Counted from the first letter of the stretch, positions 51,794 to 60,939 are shown. The stretch is 64,000 nt of DNA from Anaerolineae bacterium (GCA_021324435.1 JAJPIZ010000033.1:22891-86890), one strand, 5' to 3'. The notes: generated from the letters alone by a model not told the origin. Made by a program: numbers and translations.

Positions 51794-53258
51794 CACAATC
51801 CCACCCCGTCCCCGCCTGCGTCTGCGCCCCAATGAACATCGCCTGCTCCTGTTGCTGGGCGACCTCATCGCTTCCATTTCAGCGGCTTTTCTTGCTTATT
51901 ATGTCTGGCATCAGTATTCTCTTTACAATCTAATTGCCGAGCTGGTCGCGCAGGGCGTCAAACCCGAACGCGCTGAAGCGCTTGCCCGCACGATACAGGT
52001 CGTCAACGTTCCATACTGGTTTTATCTGCTTCCGCTTGGCTGGCTCCTGTTGATGGTCGAACTCTACGAGCCTCACACCGCTTCCAATTGGAGAAAGACA
52101 TTACGCGGAATTGCCATCGCGGCCTTCGTGGGGATCGCGGCCTATGCCCTCGTTTTTATCTTCAACCGTGAGCCGACGTCTCTGCCTCGTATCGCGGTCG
52201 GCGCGTACATCATCATCGCTTCTTTCGTGACCCTCGGCTGGCGCGCGCTATATATTCGACTCTACACCTCCACCGGGCTTCAACGCCGCGTGCTAATCGT
52301 CGGCGCGGGCAAAGCCGGAACCACGCTTGCACAGGTCTATCGCGGTCTGACGCCTCCGCCTTTCACGCTGGTTGGCTTTGTTGACGATGACCAGAAAAAA
52401 TTGAAAAAGAAGTATGAAGGCTTTCCGGTGCTTGGCGTCAGCAGACACCTGTTGAACATCGTGGATCAGTATCGAATCTCCGACGTGGTAGTCGCGATTA
52501 CGCGTGAAATGCAGGGAAGTACGTTCCAAACTATTTTGGATGCTCAGGAACGCGGCGTGGAAGTGACGCGCATGCCGACTCTCTACGAGGAGATCACACA
52601 ACGCGTCCCGATTCATCATTTGGAATCGGATTGGCTGATTCGTTCCTTCGTGGATCAACTGCGCGTCAGCCTGTTCTATGAATTGATGAAACGCCTGATT
52701 GATTTCATCGGCGGGCTGGCGGGACTGGGAATCTTCGCTGTGGTCTTTCCCTTTGCCGCGCTTGCCACGCTGATTGATAGCGGCTGGCCGATCTTTTACT
52801 CGCAGGACCGTCTCGGCAAAGGCGGACAGGTTTTCAAAATCTACAAGTTCCGCACGATGAGACAAAACGCCGAGGCAGACGGCGAAGCCAAACTCGCCGC
52901 GGAAAACGATCCGCGCGTCACGCGCGTGGGCAATTTCCTGCGGCGCACGCGGCTGGATGAACTGCCCCAATTCCTGAACGTGGTGCGCGGCGAGATGAGT
53001 CTGGTTGGGCCGCGCGCCGAGCGGCCTTCGCTTGTCGCTGAATTCCAAAAACAGATTCCGTTTTATCGTGCGCGTCTGCTGGTCAAGCCGGGACTAACGG
53101 GTTGGGCGCAGATCAATTATGGATACGTTGCCAGCGTCACCGAAACCAGCGTCAAATTGGAATATGATCTTTATTACATCAAACATCGTTCGCTGACCAT
53201 GGATTTCACAATCGCTTTGCGGACGATTGGCACAGTCTTGAGTCGCAAGGGAAGATGA
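51786..53258 (+). CDS. Undecaprenyl-phosphate sugar phosphotransferase (WcaJ/WbaP-type)
   Basis: It starts polysaccharide repeat assembly by moving a sugar phosphate to undecaprenyl phosphate. The 490-aa protein starts at the ATG at 51786, overlapping the previous gene by eight bases. It has four N-terminal membrane helices, a CoA-binding-like domain ([18 protein letters not shown]), a fifth hydrophobic segment, and the catalytic domain with [32 protein letters not shown] and [11 protein letters not shown]. All signature motifs are present. The sugar cannot be told. Confidence 0.93.
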   Translation: MADTIPPRPRLRLRPNEHRLLLLLGDLIASISAAFLAYYVWHQYSLYNLIAELVAQGVKPERAEALARTIQVVNVPYWFYLLPLGWLLLMVELYEPHTASNWRKTLRGIAIAAFVGIAAYALVFIFNREPTSLPRIAVGAYIIIASFVTLGWRALYIRLYTSTGLQRRVLIVGAGKAGTTLAQVYRGLTPPPFTLVGFVDDDQKKLKKKYEGFPVLGVSRHLLNIVDQYRISDVVVAITREMQGSTFQTILDAQERGVEVTRMPTLYEEITQRVPIHHLESDWLIRSFVDQLRVSLFYELMKRLIDFIGGLAGLGIFAVVFPFAALATLIDSGWPIFYSQDRLGKGGQVFKIYKFRTMRQNAEADGEAKLAAENDPRVTRVGNFLRRTRLDELPQFLNVVRGEMSLVGPRAERPSLVAEFQKQIPFYRARLLVKPGLTGWAQINYGYVASVTETSVKLEYDLYYIKHRSLTMDFTIALRTIGTVLSRKGR

Positions 53259-54202
53259 GCGTGAAGAAATATCTTGTCACCGGTGGCGCGGGATTCATCG
53301 GGTCGCATATCGTGCGCGCCCTGCTCGAGCAGGGCGCCGTTGTACGCGTGTTGGATAACTTTTCGAGCGGCAAGCGCGAAAACCTGGGAGGGCTGACCAG
53401 CTCAAAAAACGGTAGCCGCTTCGAGGTCCATGAAGGAGACGTACGCGACGCGGCTAAAGTCGCGCAGGCAGTGCGTGATGTCGAAGTCATCTTTCATGAG
53501 GCCGCGTTCGTCTCCGTTCCCGAGTCAATGGAAAAGCCACAAGAGTGTTTCGATGTCAACGTGACCGGCACGTCGGTCTTGTTCGAAGCCGCGCGCAAAG
53601 CAGGCGTGCGCCGCGCGGTGATTGCCTCCAGCGCGGCGGTGTACGGCGACTCGGATGCCCTGCCGTTGAATGAAGATACGCCGCTCAGGCCGATGTCGCC
53701 GTACGCGGTGTCGAAGCGCGTGGATGAAATGTATGCCGCGTTGTACACGCAGACGTTCGGACTCGAAGTGGTCGCTTTGCGATACTTCAATGTATACGGC
53801 CCGCGTCAACGCCCGGACTCGATGTATGCCGCGGCGGTTCCGATCTTCATCCGCCGCCTGCGCGATGGAAAACCTGTGACGATCTTCGGCGATGGCGGCC
53901 AGACGCGCGATTTGATTTTTGTCGGCGATGTGGTGCGCGCCAATTTGATTTCCGCGGAACATCCCGCCGCGGCGGGACAAATCTTCAATGTTTGTACCGG
54001 CCTGGAGACGCGCATCAACGATTTGGTGGATGTTCTTTATAAACTTTTTCCCGACGCGCCGAAGCCTGTTTATGCGGAGCCGCGCGCAGGCGACATTTAT
54101 AAATCGCTGGGAAGTCCCGCGAAGGCTGAAACGATGCTTGGATTCAAACCGCAAGTATCGCTTGCGGATGGCTTGAAAGAAACTGTCGAGTGGATGCGCT
54201 GA
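53255..54202 (+). CDS. NAD-dependent nucleotide-sugar epimerase
   Basis: This 315-aa short-chain dehydrogenase has YLVTGGAGFIGSHIV for NAD binding, the catalytic Ser in ASSAAVYGD and YAVSKR (YxxxK). It matches UDP-glucose or UDP-N-acetylglucosamine 4-epimerases such as GalE and WbpP. It would supply UDP-galactose-type sugars to the polysaccharide. It overlaps both neighbours (by 4 bases upstream and 13 downstream). The substrate, glucose or N-acetylglucosamine type, is not decided. Confidence 0.92.
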   Translation: MSVKKYLVTGGAGFIGSHIVRALLEQGAVVRVLDNFSSGKRENLGGLTSSKNGSRFEVHEGDVRDAAKVAQAVRDVEVIFHEAAFVSVPESMEKPQECFDVNVTGTSVLFEAARKAGVRRAVIASSAAVYGDSDALPLNEDTPLRPMSPYAVSKRVDEMYAALYTQTFGLEVVALRYFNVYGPRQRPDSMYAAAVPIFIRRLRDGKPVTIFGDGGQTRDLIFVGDVVRANLISAEHPAAAGQIFNVCTGLETRINDLVDVLYKLFPDAPKPVYAEPRAGDIYKSLGSPAKAETMLGFKPQVSLADGLKETVEWMR

Positions 54203-56073
54203 AACCTTTTCTTCGTCTTCGCAATCGCTACGTGTTGATCGGCGATCTGGCGCTCATCATCGTCTCGGTGATGGGCAGCTTCGCGTTGCGCCTCGACGTG
54301 GGTCAATTGCCGTTTTATTTCCCTGCAATTCTCGCGATGTGCGGCGTGGCTTTGCTCATCAAGGTTCCCACATATTATTTCTTCGGCTTGTATCGCCGCA
54401 TTTGGGTCTATGCCAGCACACACGAACTGCGACTGATCACCGCCGCGGTCACCACCGCCTCCGTGTTGACTTCCGGCGTGATGTTGATTTTGCTGTCGCT
54501 CGGTTTGGTCGTGCCGGGCATGCCGCGCTCGGCGCTCGGCATTGACTGGCTTCTCTCTCTGGTTCTGATCGGCGGCTCGCGCTTCGCGCTCAGGATTTTG
54601 GCGGAGCAAACGGTTGCGCCGCGTAATGGAACAGAGCGTCGCGCGCTTATCGTCGGCGCGGGCGACGCGGGCGCGCTGGTGGTGCGCGAATTGCAGAAAT
54701 CGTCGCAACTCAATTTACTGCCGATTGGTTTTTTGGATGACGACCCCGCCAAACAGAAACAGGAAATCTACGGTGTGCCGGTGATCGGTTTCGTAAAGGA
54801 TATTTCCGATGTGCTCGAAGACCGGCATGTGAATGAAGTCATCTTTGCGATTCCCTCCGCGCCGGGCAAAGTGGTGAGGCTGGTCAACGATGCCTGCCGC
54901 GCCAAAGGGATTCCCTCGCGCACGATGCCGGGCATTTATGAACTGATCGGCGGCAAGGTCAACGTGAGCCGCCTGCGCGAAGTGGACATCACCGACCTTT
55001 TGCGCCGCGAGCCGACGCGTGTTCACGAAGAAATGATCGGCGGCGTATTGAGCGGCAAGCGCGTGCTGGTCACCGGCGCGGGCGGTTCGATTGGCCGCGA
55101 ACTCTCGCGTCAGATCGCGCGCTGGAACCCGTCCGAGCTGATCATCCTCGGCCATGGCGAGAACAGCATCTTCGAGACGTTGCTCGAACTCAAAGAAGAT
55201 TATCCGTCTCTGCAACTCACGCCCATCATTGCGGATGTCAAAGACTTCGAGCGTTTGCAAATTGTTTTTCAAAATGTTCAAGTCCTCTTTCATGCCGCGG
55301 CGCACAAACATGTGCCGTTGATGCAGGCCAACGTTGAGGAAGCGATTCTGAACAATGTGATCGGCACGCGCAACGTCGTCGAAGCGGCGACCCGCTGTAA
55401 CGTCGAACGACTCGTGCTCATTTCAACGGATAAAGCTGTCCGCCCGGCCAACGTCTACGGCGCGACCAAACGTCTCGCGGAAATGATCGTGCTTGATGCG
55501 GCGCGTCGCACAGGCCGCGCCTATTCGGTCGTGCGTTTTGGAAATGTGCTGGGCAGTCGCGGCAGCGTCATCCCGATTTTCAAAAAACAAATCGCGAGCG
55601 GCGGTCCGGTCCAGATCACGCATCCCGATATGGAACGATATTTCATGACCATCCCCGAGGCGGTGCATCTCGTTTTGCAGGCCGCCTCCATGGGGCAGGG
55701 CGGCGAAGCGTTTTTGCTCGAGATGGGCCAGCAGGTTCGCATCCTTGATCTGGCTGAAGATTTGATTCGACTCTCCGGCCTCGAACCGGGCCGCGACATC
55801 GAAATTGAATTTACCGGCATCCGCCCCGGCGAAAAACTCAGCGAAGAACTTTGGGAAAAAGATAAAATCTATGAGAAGACCGCGCATCCCGATATTGTCC
55901 GCTCCGAACATGAAGACACGGTGACGGGCGGCGATTTGCAGGCGACGATCACCCGCCTCTTAGCCTTGACGTTGGCCGGGCGCGCCGACGAGATCATTTC
56001 GCTGCTCGATGAATCCATCCCCGGCGCGAAGATCCGCGAGACGCCTTCGCCTGATATCACATCTGTGGTTTGA
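54190..56073 (+). CDS. CapD/FlaA1-like UDP-GlcNAc 4,6-dehydratase, membrane form
   Basis: This 627-aa protein begins at a GTG. Four membrane helices (about 15-135) precede a CoA-binding-like domain (ALIVGAGDAGALVVREL) and a dehydratase domain (VLVTGAGGSIGRELSRQ, FHAAAHKHVPLMQ, LISTDKAVRPANVYGATKR). It should form UDP-4-keto-6-deoxy sugars at the membrane, the first step to diamino or 6-deoxy sugars. No aminotransferase or acetyltransferase follows. The stop is TGATG-coupled to an upstream start option of the next gene. Confidence 0.92.
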   Translation: MDALKPFLRLRNRYVLIGDLALIIVSVMGSFALRLDVGQLPFYFPAILAMCGVALLIKVPTYYFFGLYRRIWVYASTHELRLITAAVTTASVLTSGVMLILLSLGLVVPGMPRSALGIDWLLSLVLIGGSRFALRILAEQTVAPRNGTERRALIVGAGDAGALVVRELQKSSQLNLLPIGFLDDDPAKQKQEIYGVPVIGFVKDISDVLEDRHVNEVIFAIPSAPGKVVRLVNDACRAKGIPSRTMPGIYELIGGKVNVSRLREVDITDLLRREPTRVHEEMIGGVLSGKRVLVTGAGGSIGRELSRQIARWNPSELIILGHGENSIFETLLELKEDYPSLQLTPIIADVKDFERLQIVFQNVQVLFHAAAHKHVPLMQANVEEAILNNVIGTRNVVEAATRCNVERLVLISTDKAVRPANVYGATKRLAEMIVLDAARRTGRAYSVVRFGNVLGSRGSVIPIFKKQIASGGPVQITHPDMERYFMTIPEAVHLVLQAASMGQGGEAFLLEMGQQVRILDLAEDLIRLSGLEPGRDIEIEFTGIRPGEKLSEELWEKDKIYEKTAHPDIVRSEHEDTVTGGDLQATITRLLALTLAGRADEIISLLDESIPGAKIRETPSPDITSVV

Positions 56074-56077
56074 TGCT

Positions 56078-56139
56078 GGCCTCGATACGGCGGTGGTCGA
56101 GTAGTCCGAAGGACGTATCGAGACCCCGCCTACTCGACC
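56078..56139. repeat. Nested pair of hairpin repeat family A (copies 3 and 4)
   Basis: The outer copy has GGCCTCGATAC-GGCGG (56078-56093) and CCGCC-TACTCGACC (56126-56139). An inner copy in the opposite orientation (56095-56125, stem GTCC-TTC-GGAC) lies exactly in the loop of the outer one. It separates two otherwise overlapping genes of the polysaccharide operon. Confidence 0.85.
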
Positions 56140-56150
56140 GGCGATTGCTT

Positions 56151-57167
56151 ATGCCCGAAGTTTCTCTCGCTGATTGGAACAAGTTTCTTCAATCTCACCC
56201 CAACGCTCATCTTTTGCAAACTGGTGAATGGGGCGAGTTGAAGTCCGCGTTCGGCTGGGATGCCGTGCGTTTAATCGCCGGTGAATTCGGTGTGCAGATT
56301 CTTTTTCGCAAATTGCCGCTGGGGTTTACGATTGGATATATGCCGAAGCCAGTGTTCAGTGAACAGTTATCAGTGATCAGTGAACAGTTTTGGGCCGAGG
56401 CAGATTTGGTTTGCAGGAAGCATCGCGCTGTGTTTTTGAAAATTGAGCCGGATACTTGGCAAGACAATTTCATCCCCTCGACTTCGCTCAGGGCAGGCCT
56501 TCATCCTTCATTCTTCATCCTTTCTAGACATAACATCCAGCCCCCTCGCACCATTGTTGTTGATCTTCGCGGCACGGAAGATGAAATCCTGGCGCGTATG
56601 AAGCAGAAATGCCGCTACAACATCCGCCTGGCTGAGAAGAAAGGCGTGGCCGTCCGAACCTGGGACGACCTCGATGGCTTTTATAAAATGATGCTCGTCA
56701 CCGGCGGGCGCGATGAGTTCGGCGTGCATTCTCTTGAATATTATCGCCGTGCGTATGAACTGTTTCATCCAACCGGGATGTGCGAGTTACTCGTCGCTGA
56801 GTTCGAGGGCAGGCCGCTCGCCGCGTTGATGGTCTTCGCGCGCGGGAAGCGCGCCTGGTATGTCTACGGCGCATCGAACGATGAAGAGCGCAATCGTATG
56901 CCCGCGTATCTTTTGCAATGGGAAGCCATGCGCTGGGCGCGCTCCAAAGGCGCGCAGGAATATGATCTTTGGGGCGTGCCGGACGAAGACGAAGCGACTC
57001 TCGAAGCGCAATTCGAACAGCGCAGTGACGGTCTGTGGGGCGTCTATCGCTTCAAACGCGGCTTCGGCGGCGAATTGAAGCGGTCACAGCAGGCGGTGGA
57101 TCGAGTTTACAATCCACTCATGTACAAACTTTATCTTTGGCGCATCGCCGGACGTGAAAGCGTATGA
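56151..57167 (+). CDS. FemABX-family aminoacyltransferase-like protein 1
   Basis: FemABX proteins add amino acids to lipid II or related envelope precursors using aminoacyl-tRNA. The start at 56151 fits the family N-terminus (HLLQTGEWGELKSAFGW), giving 338 aa, but no Shine-Dalgarno site is seen. An ATG at 56073, overlapping the CapD stop, is open in frame and would add a peptide encoded by the nested repeat. The core has MKQKCRYNIRLAEKKGV, YVYGASNDEERNRMPAYLLQWE and EYDLWGVPD. Two in-frame dispersed-repeat inserts (56351-56389 and 56475-56520) lengthen loops between the GNAT halves. It overlaps its paralog by four bases. Confidence 0.88.
   Translation: MPEVSLADWNKFLQSHPNAHLLQTGEWGELKSAFGWDAVRLIAGEFGVQILFRKLPLGFTIGYMPKPVFSEQLSVISEQFWAEADLVCRKHRAVFLKIEPDTWQDNFIPSTSLRAGLHPSFFILSRHNIQPPRTIVVDLRGTEDEILARMKQKCRYNIRLAEKKGVAVRTWDDLDGFYKMMLVTGGRDEFGVHSLEYYRRAYELFHPTGMCELLVAEFEGRPLAALMVFARGKRAWYVYGASNDEERNRMPAYLLQWEAMRWARSKGAQEYDLWGVPDEDEATLEAQFEQRSDGLWGVYRFKRGFGGELKRSQQAVDRVYNPLMYKLYLWRIAGRESV
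56351..56389. repeat. In-frame CAGTGAACAG repeat inside FemABX 1
   Basis: The stretch AGTGTTCAGTGAACAGTTAT and what follows consists of alternating CAGTGAACAG and CAGTGATCAG units and encodes SEQLSVISEQF. It resembles the ACTGATC tract at 48637. Confidence 0.65.
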
Positions 57168-58306
57168 TGCAGGCATTTACCGGGCAAGCGCCCGAGTGGA
57201 ATTCGAACATTTTAACATTACCCAACCCACATTTTCTCCAAACATGGGAGTGGGCACAGGTCAAAGCCGCGTATGGCTGGAAGCCGATGCCATTCATTTG
57301 GTACGATCAACCGTCAACTGCCAGCCGTCAACCGGTTGCGGCGGCGATGATTTTGAAGAGACAGGTCATCCGTCGCGGCTTCGCGGCGCGGCTGTGCGTC
57401 TTGTATTGTCCCAAAGGTCCGCTGATGGACTGGTCGGACGAGCCACTTCGGAAACGCGTGTTGGATGATTTGCAATCTTTTGCAAAGAAACAGGGCGCGA
57501 TCTTTCTGAAAGTTGATCCGGATGTTGTGTTGGGAACCGGAATCCCCGGAAACGAGGATGCAAAAGAAGAAGCCATCGGTCAGGCCGTCACGTCCGATTT
57601 GAAGCGGCACGGCTGGGTTTTCTCGTCCGATCAAATCCAGTTTCGCAACACGGTCTTGATTGATTTATCGGCCACTGAAGATGAGATGCTGTCGCGCATG
57701 AAGCAGAAGACGCGCTACAACGTCCGTTTGGCGGAGAAGAAAGGCGTCACTGTGCGGGTGGGAACTCAGGCTGATTTGCCGATGCTTTACAAAATGTACG
57801 CGGAGACCTCGGTGCGCGATGGATTTGTGATTCGTGATGAGGGCTATTACAAAACAGTTTGGGAAATGTTCATGGAGCAATCAACGGTCAGCGATCAACC
57901 CTCAGCCGAGCCGTTGATTGCCGAGGTGGAAGGCCAGCCTGTCGCCGCGATTTTTGTGTTTTATTTTGCGGGCCGCGCCTATTATGTCTATGGCATGTCG
58001 CGCGAGGCGCATCGCGAGAAGATGCCGACCTATCTTTTGCAATGGGAAGCCATGAAGCGCGCCAAATCACGCGGTTGTAACATTTACGATCTATGGGGCG
58101 CGCCGGATGAATTCAACGAGTCCGATTCGATGTGGGGTGTCTATCGCTTCAAGGAGGGACTCGGCGGGCAGGTAGTGCGCACGCTCGGCGCGTGGGACTT
58201 TGCGCCCAATGCACTTTGGTACAAGATGTATTCCGAAATCATCCCGCGCGTGCTGGATGTGATGCGGGCGCGCGGCAAAGCGCGCACACAGCAGGCCTTG
58301 GATTAG
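57164..58306 (+). CDS. FemABX-family aminoacyltransferase-like protein 2
   Basis: This 380-aa paralog of the previous protein shows the same core: HFLQTWEWAQVKAAYGW, MKQKTRYNVRLAEKKGV, YVYGMSREAHREKMPTYLLQ and IYDLWGAPDEFNE. Tandem FemABX genes often add successive residues of a cross-bridge, so the pair may build a two-step interpeptide bridge or modify a lipid-linked glycan. Two short in-frame repeat inserts are visible (57306-57336, encoding QPSTASRQPV, and 57880-57908, encoding STVSDQPSAEP). It ends the polysaccharide operon. Confidence 0.9.
   Translation: MMQAFTGQAPEWNSNILTLPNPHFLQTWEWAQVKAAYGWKPMPFIWYDQPSTASRQPVAAAMILKRQVIRRGFAARLCVLYCPKGPLMDWSDEPLRKRVLDDLQSFAKKQGAIFLKVDPDVVLGTGIPGNEDAKEEAIGQAVTSDLKRHGWVFSSDQIQFRNTVLIDLSATEDEMLSRMKQKTRYNVRLAEKKGVTVRVGTQADLPMLYKMYAETSVRDGFVIRDEGYYKTVWEMFMEQSTVSDQPSAEPLIAEVEGQPVAAIFVFYFAGRAYYVYGMSREAHREKMPTYLLQWEAMKRAKSRGCNIYDLWGAPDEFNESDSMWGVYRFKEGLGGQVVRTLGAWDFAPNALWYKMYSEIIPRVLDVMRARGKARTQQALD
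57306..57336. repeat. In-frame GTCAAC-type repeat inside FemABX 2
   Basis: ATCAACCGTCAACTGCCAGC and the adjoining CCGTCAACCGG match the repeat unit inside the GMC oxidoreductase. A second, shorter one lies at 57880-57908. Confidence 0.6.
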
Positions 58307-58311
58307 AATCC

Positions 58312-58341
58312 ACAAAGGGCACGAAGAAACACGAATTAAAA
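58312..58341 (+). repeat. Left imperfect inverted repeat bordering the GxxExxY gene
   Basis: CCACAAAGGGCACGAAG and AACACGAA match, in the opposite orientation, the sequence at 58745-58772 (CTTTGTGAAATTCGTGTCC and TTCGTGG). Confidence 0.6.
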
Positions 58342-58365
58342 AGAAAAGAGATTTTGGAGGGCGAG

Positions 58366-58743
58366 ATGGCAGAGTTGATTTTGAAAGATGAAGTTTACGC
58401 CGTTGTTGGCGCGGCCATGGAGGTTCATAGCACACTTGGTTCCGGGTTCCTGGAACCTGTCTACCAGGAAGCGATGGAAATCGAATCGACCACCCGCGGC
58501 TTACCTTTCGTTTCTCAGAAAGTTTTGAAAATTCATTACAAGGAACATATTTTGAACAAAGAATATATTCCTGACCTGATCTATTTTGATCAAATCATCG
58601 TTGAATTAAAGGCTTTAGATCGGTTGAGTGGAAAGGAAGAATCTCAATTGTTGAATTACCTGAAAGCCACCGGAATGAGAGTTGGTGTTTTGATTAATTT
58701 TGGCAGTCATCCGAAACTGGAATGGAAACGCCTTGTATTTTAA
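58366..58743 (+). CDS. GxxExxY-family protein
   Basis: This 125-aa protein starts at the ATG at 58366 behind TTGGAGG. It has the name-giving motif GFLEPVY (Gly27, Glu30, Tyr33) and then PDLIYFDQIIVELKA with Asp70 and Glu80-x-Lys82, which is a PD-(D/E)XK nuclease-type site. The closing motif LNYLKATGMRVGVLINFG is also conserved in the family. No function is established. It is bordered by imperfect inverted repeats and splits the polysaccharide operon from the next gene, so it may be cargo or part of a small mobile unit. Confidence 0.88.
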   Translation: MAELILKDEVYAVVGAAMEVHSTLGSGFLEPVYQEAMEIESTTRGLPFVSQKVLKIHYKEHILNKEYIPDLIYFDQIIVELKALDRLSGKEESQLLNYLKATGMRVGVLINFGSHPKLEWKRLVF

Positions 58744-58744
58744 C

Positions 58745-58772
58745 TTTGTGAAATTCGTGTCCTTCGTGGAGG
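58745..58772 (-). repeat. Right imperfect inverted repeat bordering the GxxExxY gene
   Basis: It is the complement-type partner of 58312-58341 and runs into the ribosome-binding site (TGGAGG) of the desulfhydrase gene. Confidence 0.6.
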
Positions 58773-58776
58773 AAAA

Positions 58777-59736
58777 ATGCTCTCGCGACTTCATTTTGCC
58801 CATCTGCCAACACCAATCGAAGAACTGCCGCGTCTTTCTGAGACGTTGGGCGGGCCGCGTATCTTCGTCAAGCGCGACGACCAAACGGGACTCGCCTTCG
58901 GCGGCAACAAAACTCGCAAACTGGAGTTTCTCGTCGCGGAAGCAAAAGACCAGGGCGCCGATACGTTGATCAGCGCGGGCGCGATCCAATCCAATCATTG
59001 CCGCCAGACCGCGGCCGCGGCGGCCAGGTTTGGATTCAAATGTATTCTGGTGTTGACCGGCCAGACGCCCGAACGCGCCTCCGCGAATTTTTTGCTGGAT
59101 GGTTTGTTCGGCGCGCAGATTATCACTGTCGCTGATCGCAAAGACCGCGACCGCATTTTGCAGGAAACTTTCGACAAAGCAAAAGCCGACGGCAACAGGC
59201 CCTATCTTGTTCCATACGGCGGGTCGAGTCCCACCGGCGCGCTGGGTTACGCGTTCGCCGTCGAAGAATTCATGAAGCAAAATGTTCAGGCTGATTGGAT
59301 GATATTCGGCACTTCGTCCGGCGGCACGCATGCAGGGCTGGTGCTGGGTCAACGTGTGTTTGGATTCAAAGGAAAAGTTTTAGGCATCAGTATTGACGAA
59401 TCGGAAGAGTGGTTGAAAGAGCATGTTTCCAAATTGGCGTCAGACGCCAGTGAAAAACTTGGAAAGCGGATTGAGTTCACTCCGGCTGATGTGTTGGCGA
59501 ATGCCGATTATTGCCGCGCCGGTTACGGGGTCCTGACCGAAGCGGAGCGCGAAGCCGTCCGCTTGTTCGCAAAATACGAAGGTCTCCTGCTTGATCCGGT
59601 TTACACGGGACGCGCCGCGGCGGGTCTGATTGATTTGATTCGTGCGGGATTCTTCAAAAAGAACGAAGCCGTTTTATTCTGGCACACAGGCGGACAGCCT
59701 GCGCTGTTCGCGGATAAATATTCGAGCGCGATATGA
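58777..59736 (+). CDS. D-cysteine desulfhydrase / ACC deaminase family
   Basis: This 319-aa PLP enzyme has the lysine site FGGNKTRKLEFL, the phosphate-binding AGAIQSNHCRQTAAAAAR and the late motif FWHTGGQPALFA. It matches the D-cysteine desulfhydrase (DcyD) branch, which releases pyruvate, sulfide and ammonia from D-cysteine; ACC deaminase activity is the alternative. The motif GTSSGGTHAGLVLG is shared by both. It is downstream of the GxxExxY gene and is followed by a convergent gene. Confidence 0.9.
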   Translation: MLSRLHFAHLPTPIEELPRLSETLGGPRIFVKRDDQTGLAFGGNKTRKLEFLVAEAKDQGADTLISAGAIQSNHCRQTAAAAARFGFKCILVLTGQTPERASANFLLDGLFGAQIITVADRKDRDRILQETFDKAKADGNRPYLVPYGGSSPTGALGYAFAVEEFMKQNVQADWMIFGTSSGGTHAGLVLGQRVFGFKGKVLGISIDESEEWLKEHVSKLASDASEKLGKRIEFTPADVLANADYCRAGYGVLTEAEREAVRLFAKYEGLLLDPVYTGRAAAGLIDLIRAGFFKKNEAVLFWHTGGQPALFADKYSSAI

Positions 59737-59743
59737 GATTCAG

Positions 59744-60523
59744 TTATTCGAGACAGGTGCGCGTCAGCGAAGCGCCTGCGCCAACCTCACATCCATTTGA
59801 ATTGAATTGGTCGCGCAAAACATCATCATAAAGTTGTGAGAGCGTTACACAGCGCACACCGAGACCATTGAAGAACGGAATGGCCTGCGAGGTGCTGGTC
59901 ATGTCCTGGCTGTCAGGCTGTTCGCGCGTATGGAATTGAATGATGTCGCCGTTCTGATATTTGCGAATGGCGTTCATCACATAACTGGACGGGCCGCCCC
60001 CGCCAATGGAAAACAGCGTGGCAACCAACCCGCGTTGCCCACACATGTACATGAACGGATCGCTGATGATGTCATAGGGGGGCCGCGCGAAATGGACGGT
60101 GGGTTGCGTGCCGAGCACTTGCGTCAACGCGTTCAGCCATTTGTCGTAATCGTTCACAACTTGCTGTGGCTTATAAAGCGCCAGGTTGTCGTGATAGAAC
60201 GAGTGGTAACCGAACTCATGCCCTTTTTCGTAAAAACGTTTCCAGAGGCCGGGGTCTTTTTGATCAACGGTAGCCAGCGCATTGCCAACGGGGAATAAAG
60301 TCACGTGTGCTTCGGGATGCTGGTTGAGAATATCTTCCAGCATGTGCAGGCGCGTGACCAGTTGGCAGTCGTCGTATGTGAATGCGACGCGAGGATACCG
60401 TCTGCTTCCGTGATAAAGGATTGGGGCGGTGGGGTTATTCAGTTGAGAGAGTTTGAGCTTCGTGAAGGCCGCGGTCAATAAGGCCGCGCCGCCCAGTTTC
60501 AAAAAGTCCCGTCTGGTAATCAT
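59744..60523 (-). CDS. Polysaccharide deacetylase-like protein, Tat-exported
   Basis: This 259-aa protein has a twin-arginine signal (RRDFLKLGGAALL), then a NodB-type fold: VAFTYDDCQ (Asp51, Asp52), GYHSFYHDN as the metal-binding His pair, and VHFARPPYDIIS. It should remove acetyl groups from an extracellular glycan such as peptidoglycan or exopolysaccharide. The first Asp-Asp motif is YDD, where the family usually has TFDD, a minor change. It lies head-on with the desulfhydrase gene with seven bases between them. A TTAAAT hexamer precedes the ATG by seven bases. Confidence 0.88.
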   Translation of the reverse strand: MITRRDFLKLGGAALLTAAFTKLKLSQLNNPTAPILYHGSRRYPRVAFTYDDCQLVTRLHMLEDILNQHPEAHVTLFPVGNALATVDQKDPGLWKRFYEKGHEFGYHSFYHDNLALYKPQQVVNDYDKWLNALTQVLGTQPTVHFARPPYDIISDPFMYMCGQRGLVATLFSIGGGGPSSYVMNAIRKYQNGDIIQFHTREQPDSQDMTSTSQAIPFFNGLGVRCVTLSQLYDDVLRDQFNSNGCEVGAGASLTRTCLE

Positions 60524-60580
60524 GCGCGGAATTTAACCACAAATATCCCACCGATACAAGCGAATCAAGAGAAGGGCAGA

Positions 60581-60829
60581 TTATTGCTTTGCGATGGAGA
60601 TTTGGCGCAGGGTGAAGACCGAGATGCCGATCCAGGCGACGTTGATGGCAATGGCGGACATCGAGTGGTAATAGATCGCATTGATGGTCAGCAGCAGGCC
60701 GCCGATGAGGTTAATTAATTGATAGGAAAGGGCATCGCCTCTTAGTCTCCTCGTTGAAACGAGGTAATACGCAAAGAGATCGGATGCCGTGCCGACCCAG
60801 CCCAGAATGTCAATCGTTAACTTATCCAT
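60581..60829 (-). CDS. Small membrane protein of the CBU_0592/YgjV-like type
   Basis: This 82-aa protein has three predicted membrane helices (ILGWVGTASDLFAYYLV, LSYQLINLIGGLLLTINAIY, AIAINVAWIGISVFTL). The pattern matches the CBU_0592-like three-helix family. Its role is unknown. It is in the same direction as the deacetylase, 57 bp upstream of it. Confidence 0.78.
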   Translation of the reverse strand: MDKLTIDILGWVGTASDLFAYYLVSTRRLRGDALSYQLINLIGGLLLTINAIYYHSMSAIAINVAWIGISVFTLRQISIAKQ

Positions 60830-60939
60830 GAATTCCTCCGTTGTCTATTGGCCCTGGTTGTATTGCCATCATACTCGAAGTGAATTAACTTGCACAGTTC
60901 TGGAAAGGGAATTTCTGGAAGAAAAAGTTCAATTGATAT

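Noticed and set aside
56070..56150. N-terminal extension of FemABX 1 as a real domain
   Set aside because: The codons are those of the nested hairpin repeat; the family N-terminus begins at 56151, although translation from 56073 cannot be excluded.
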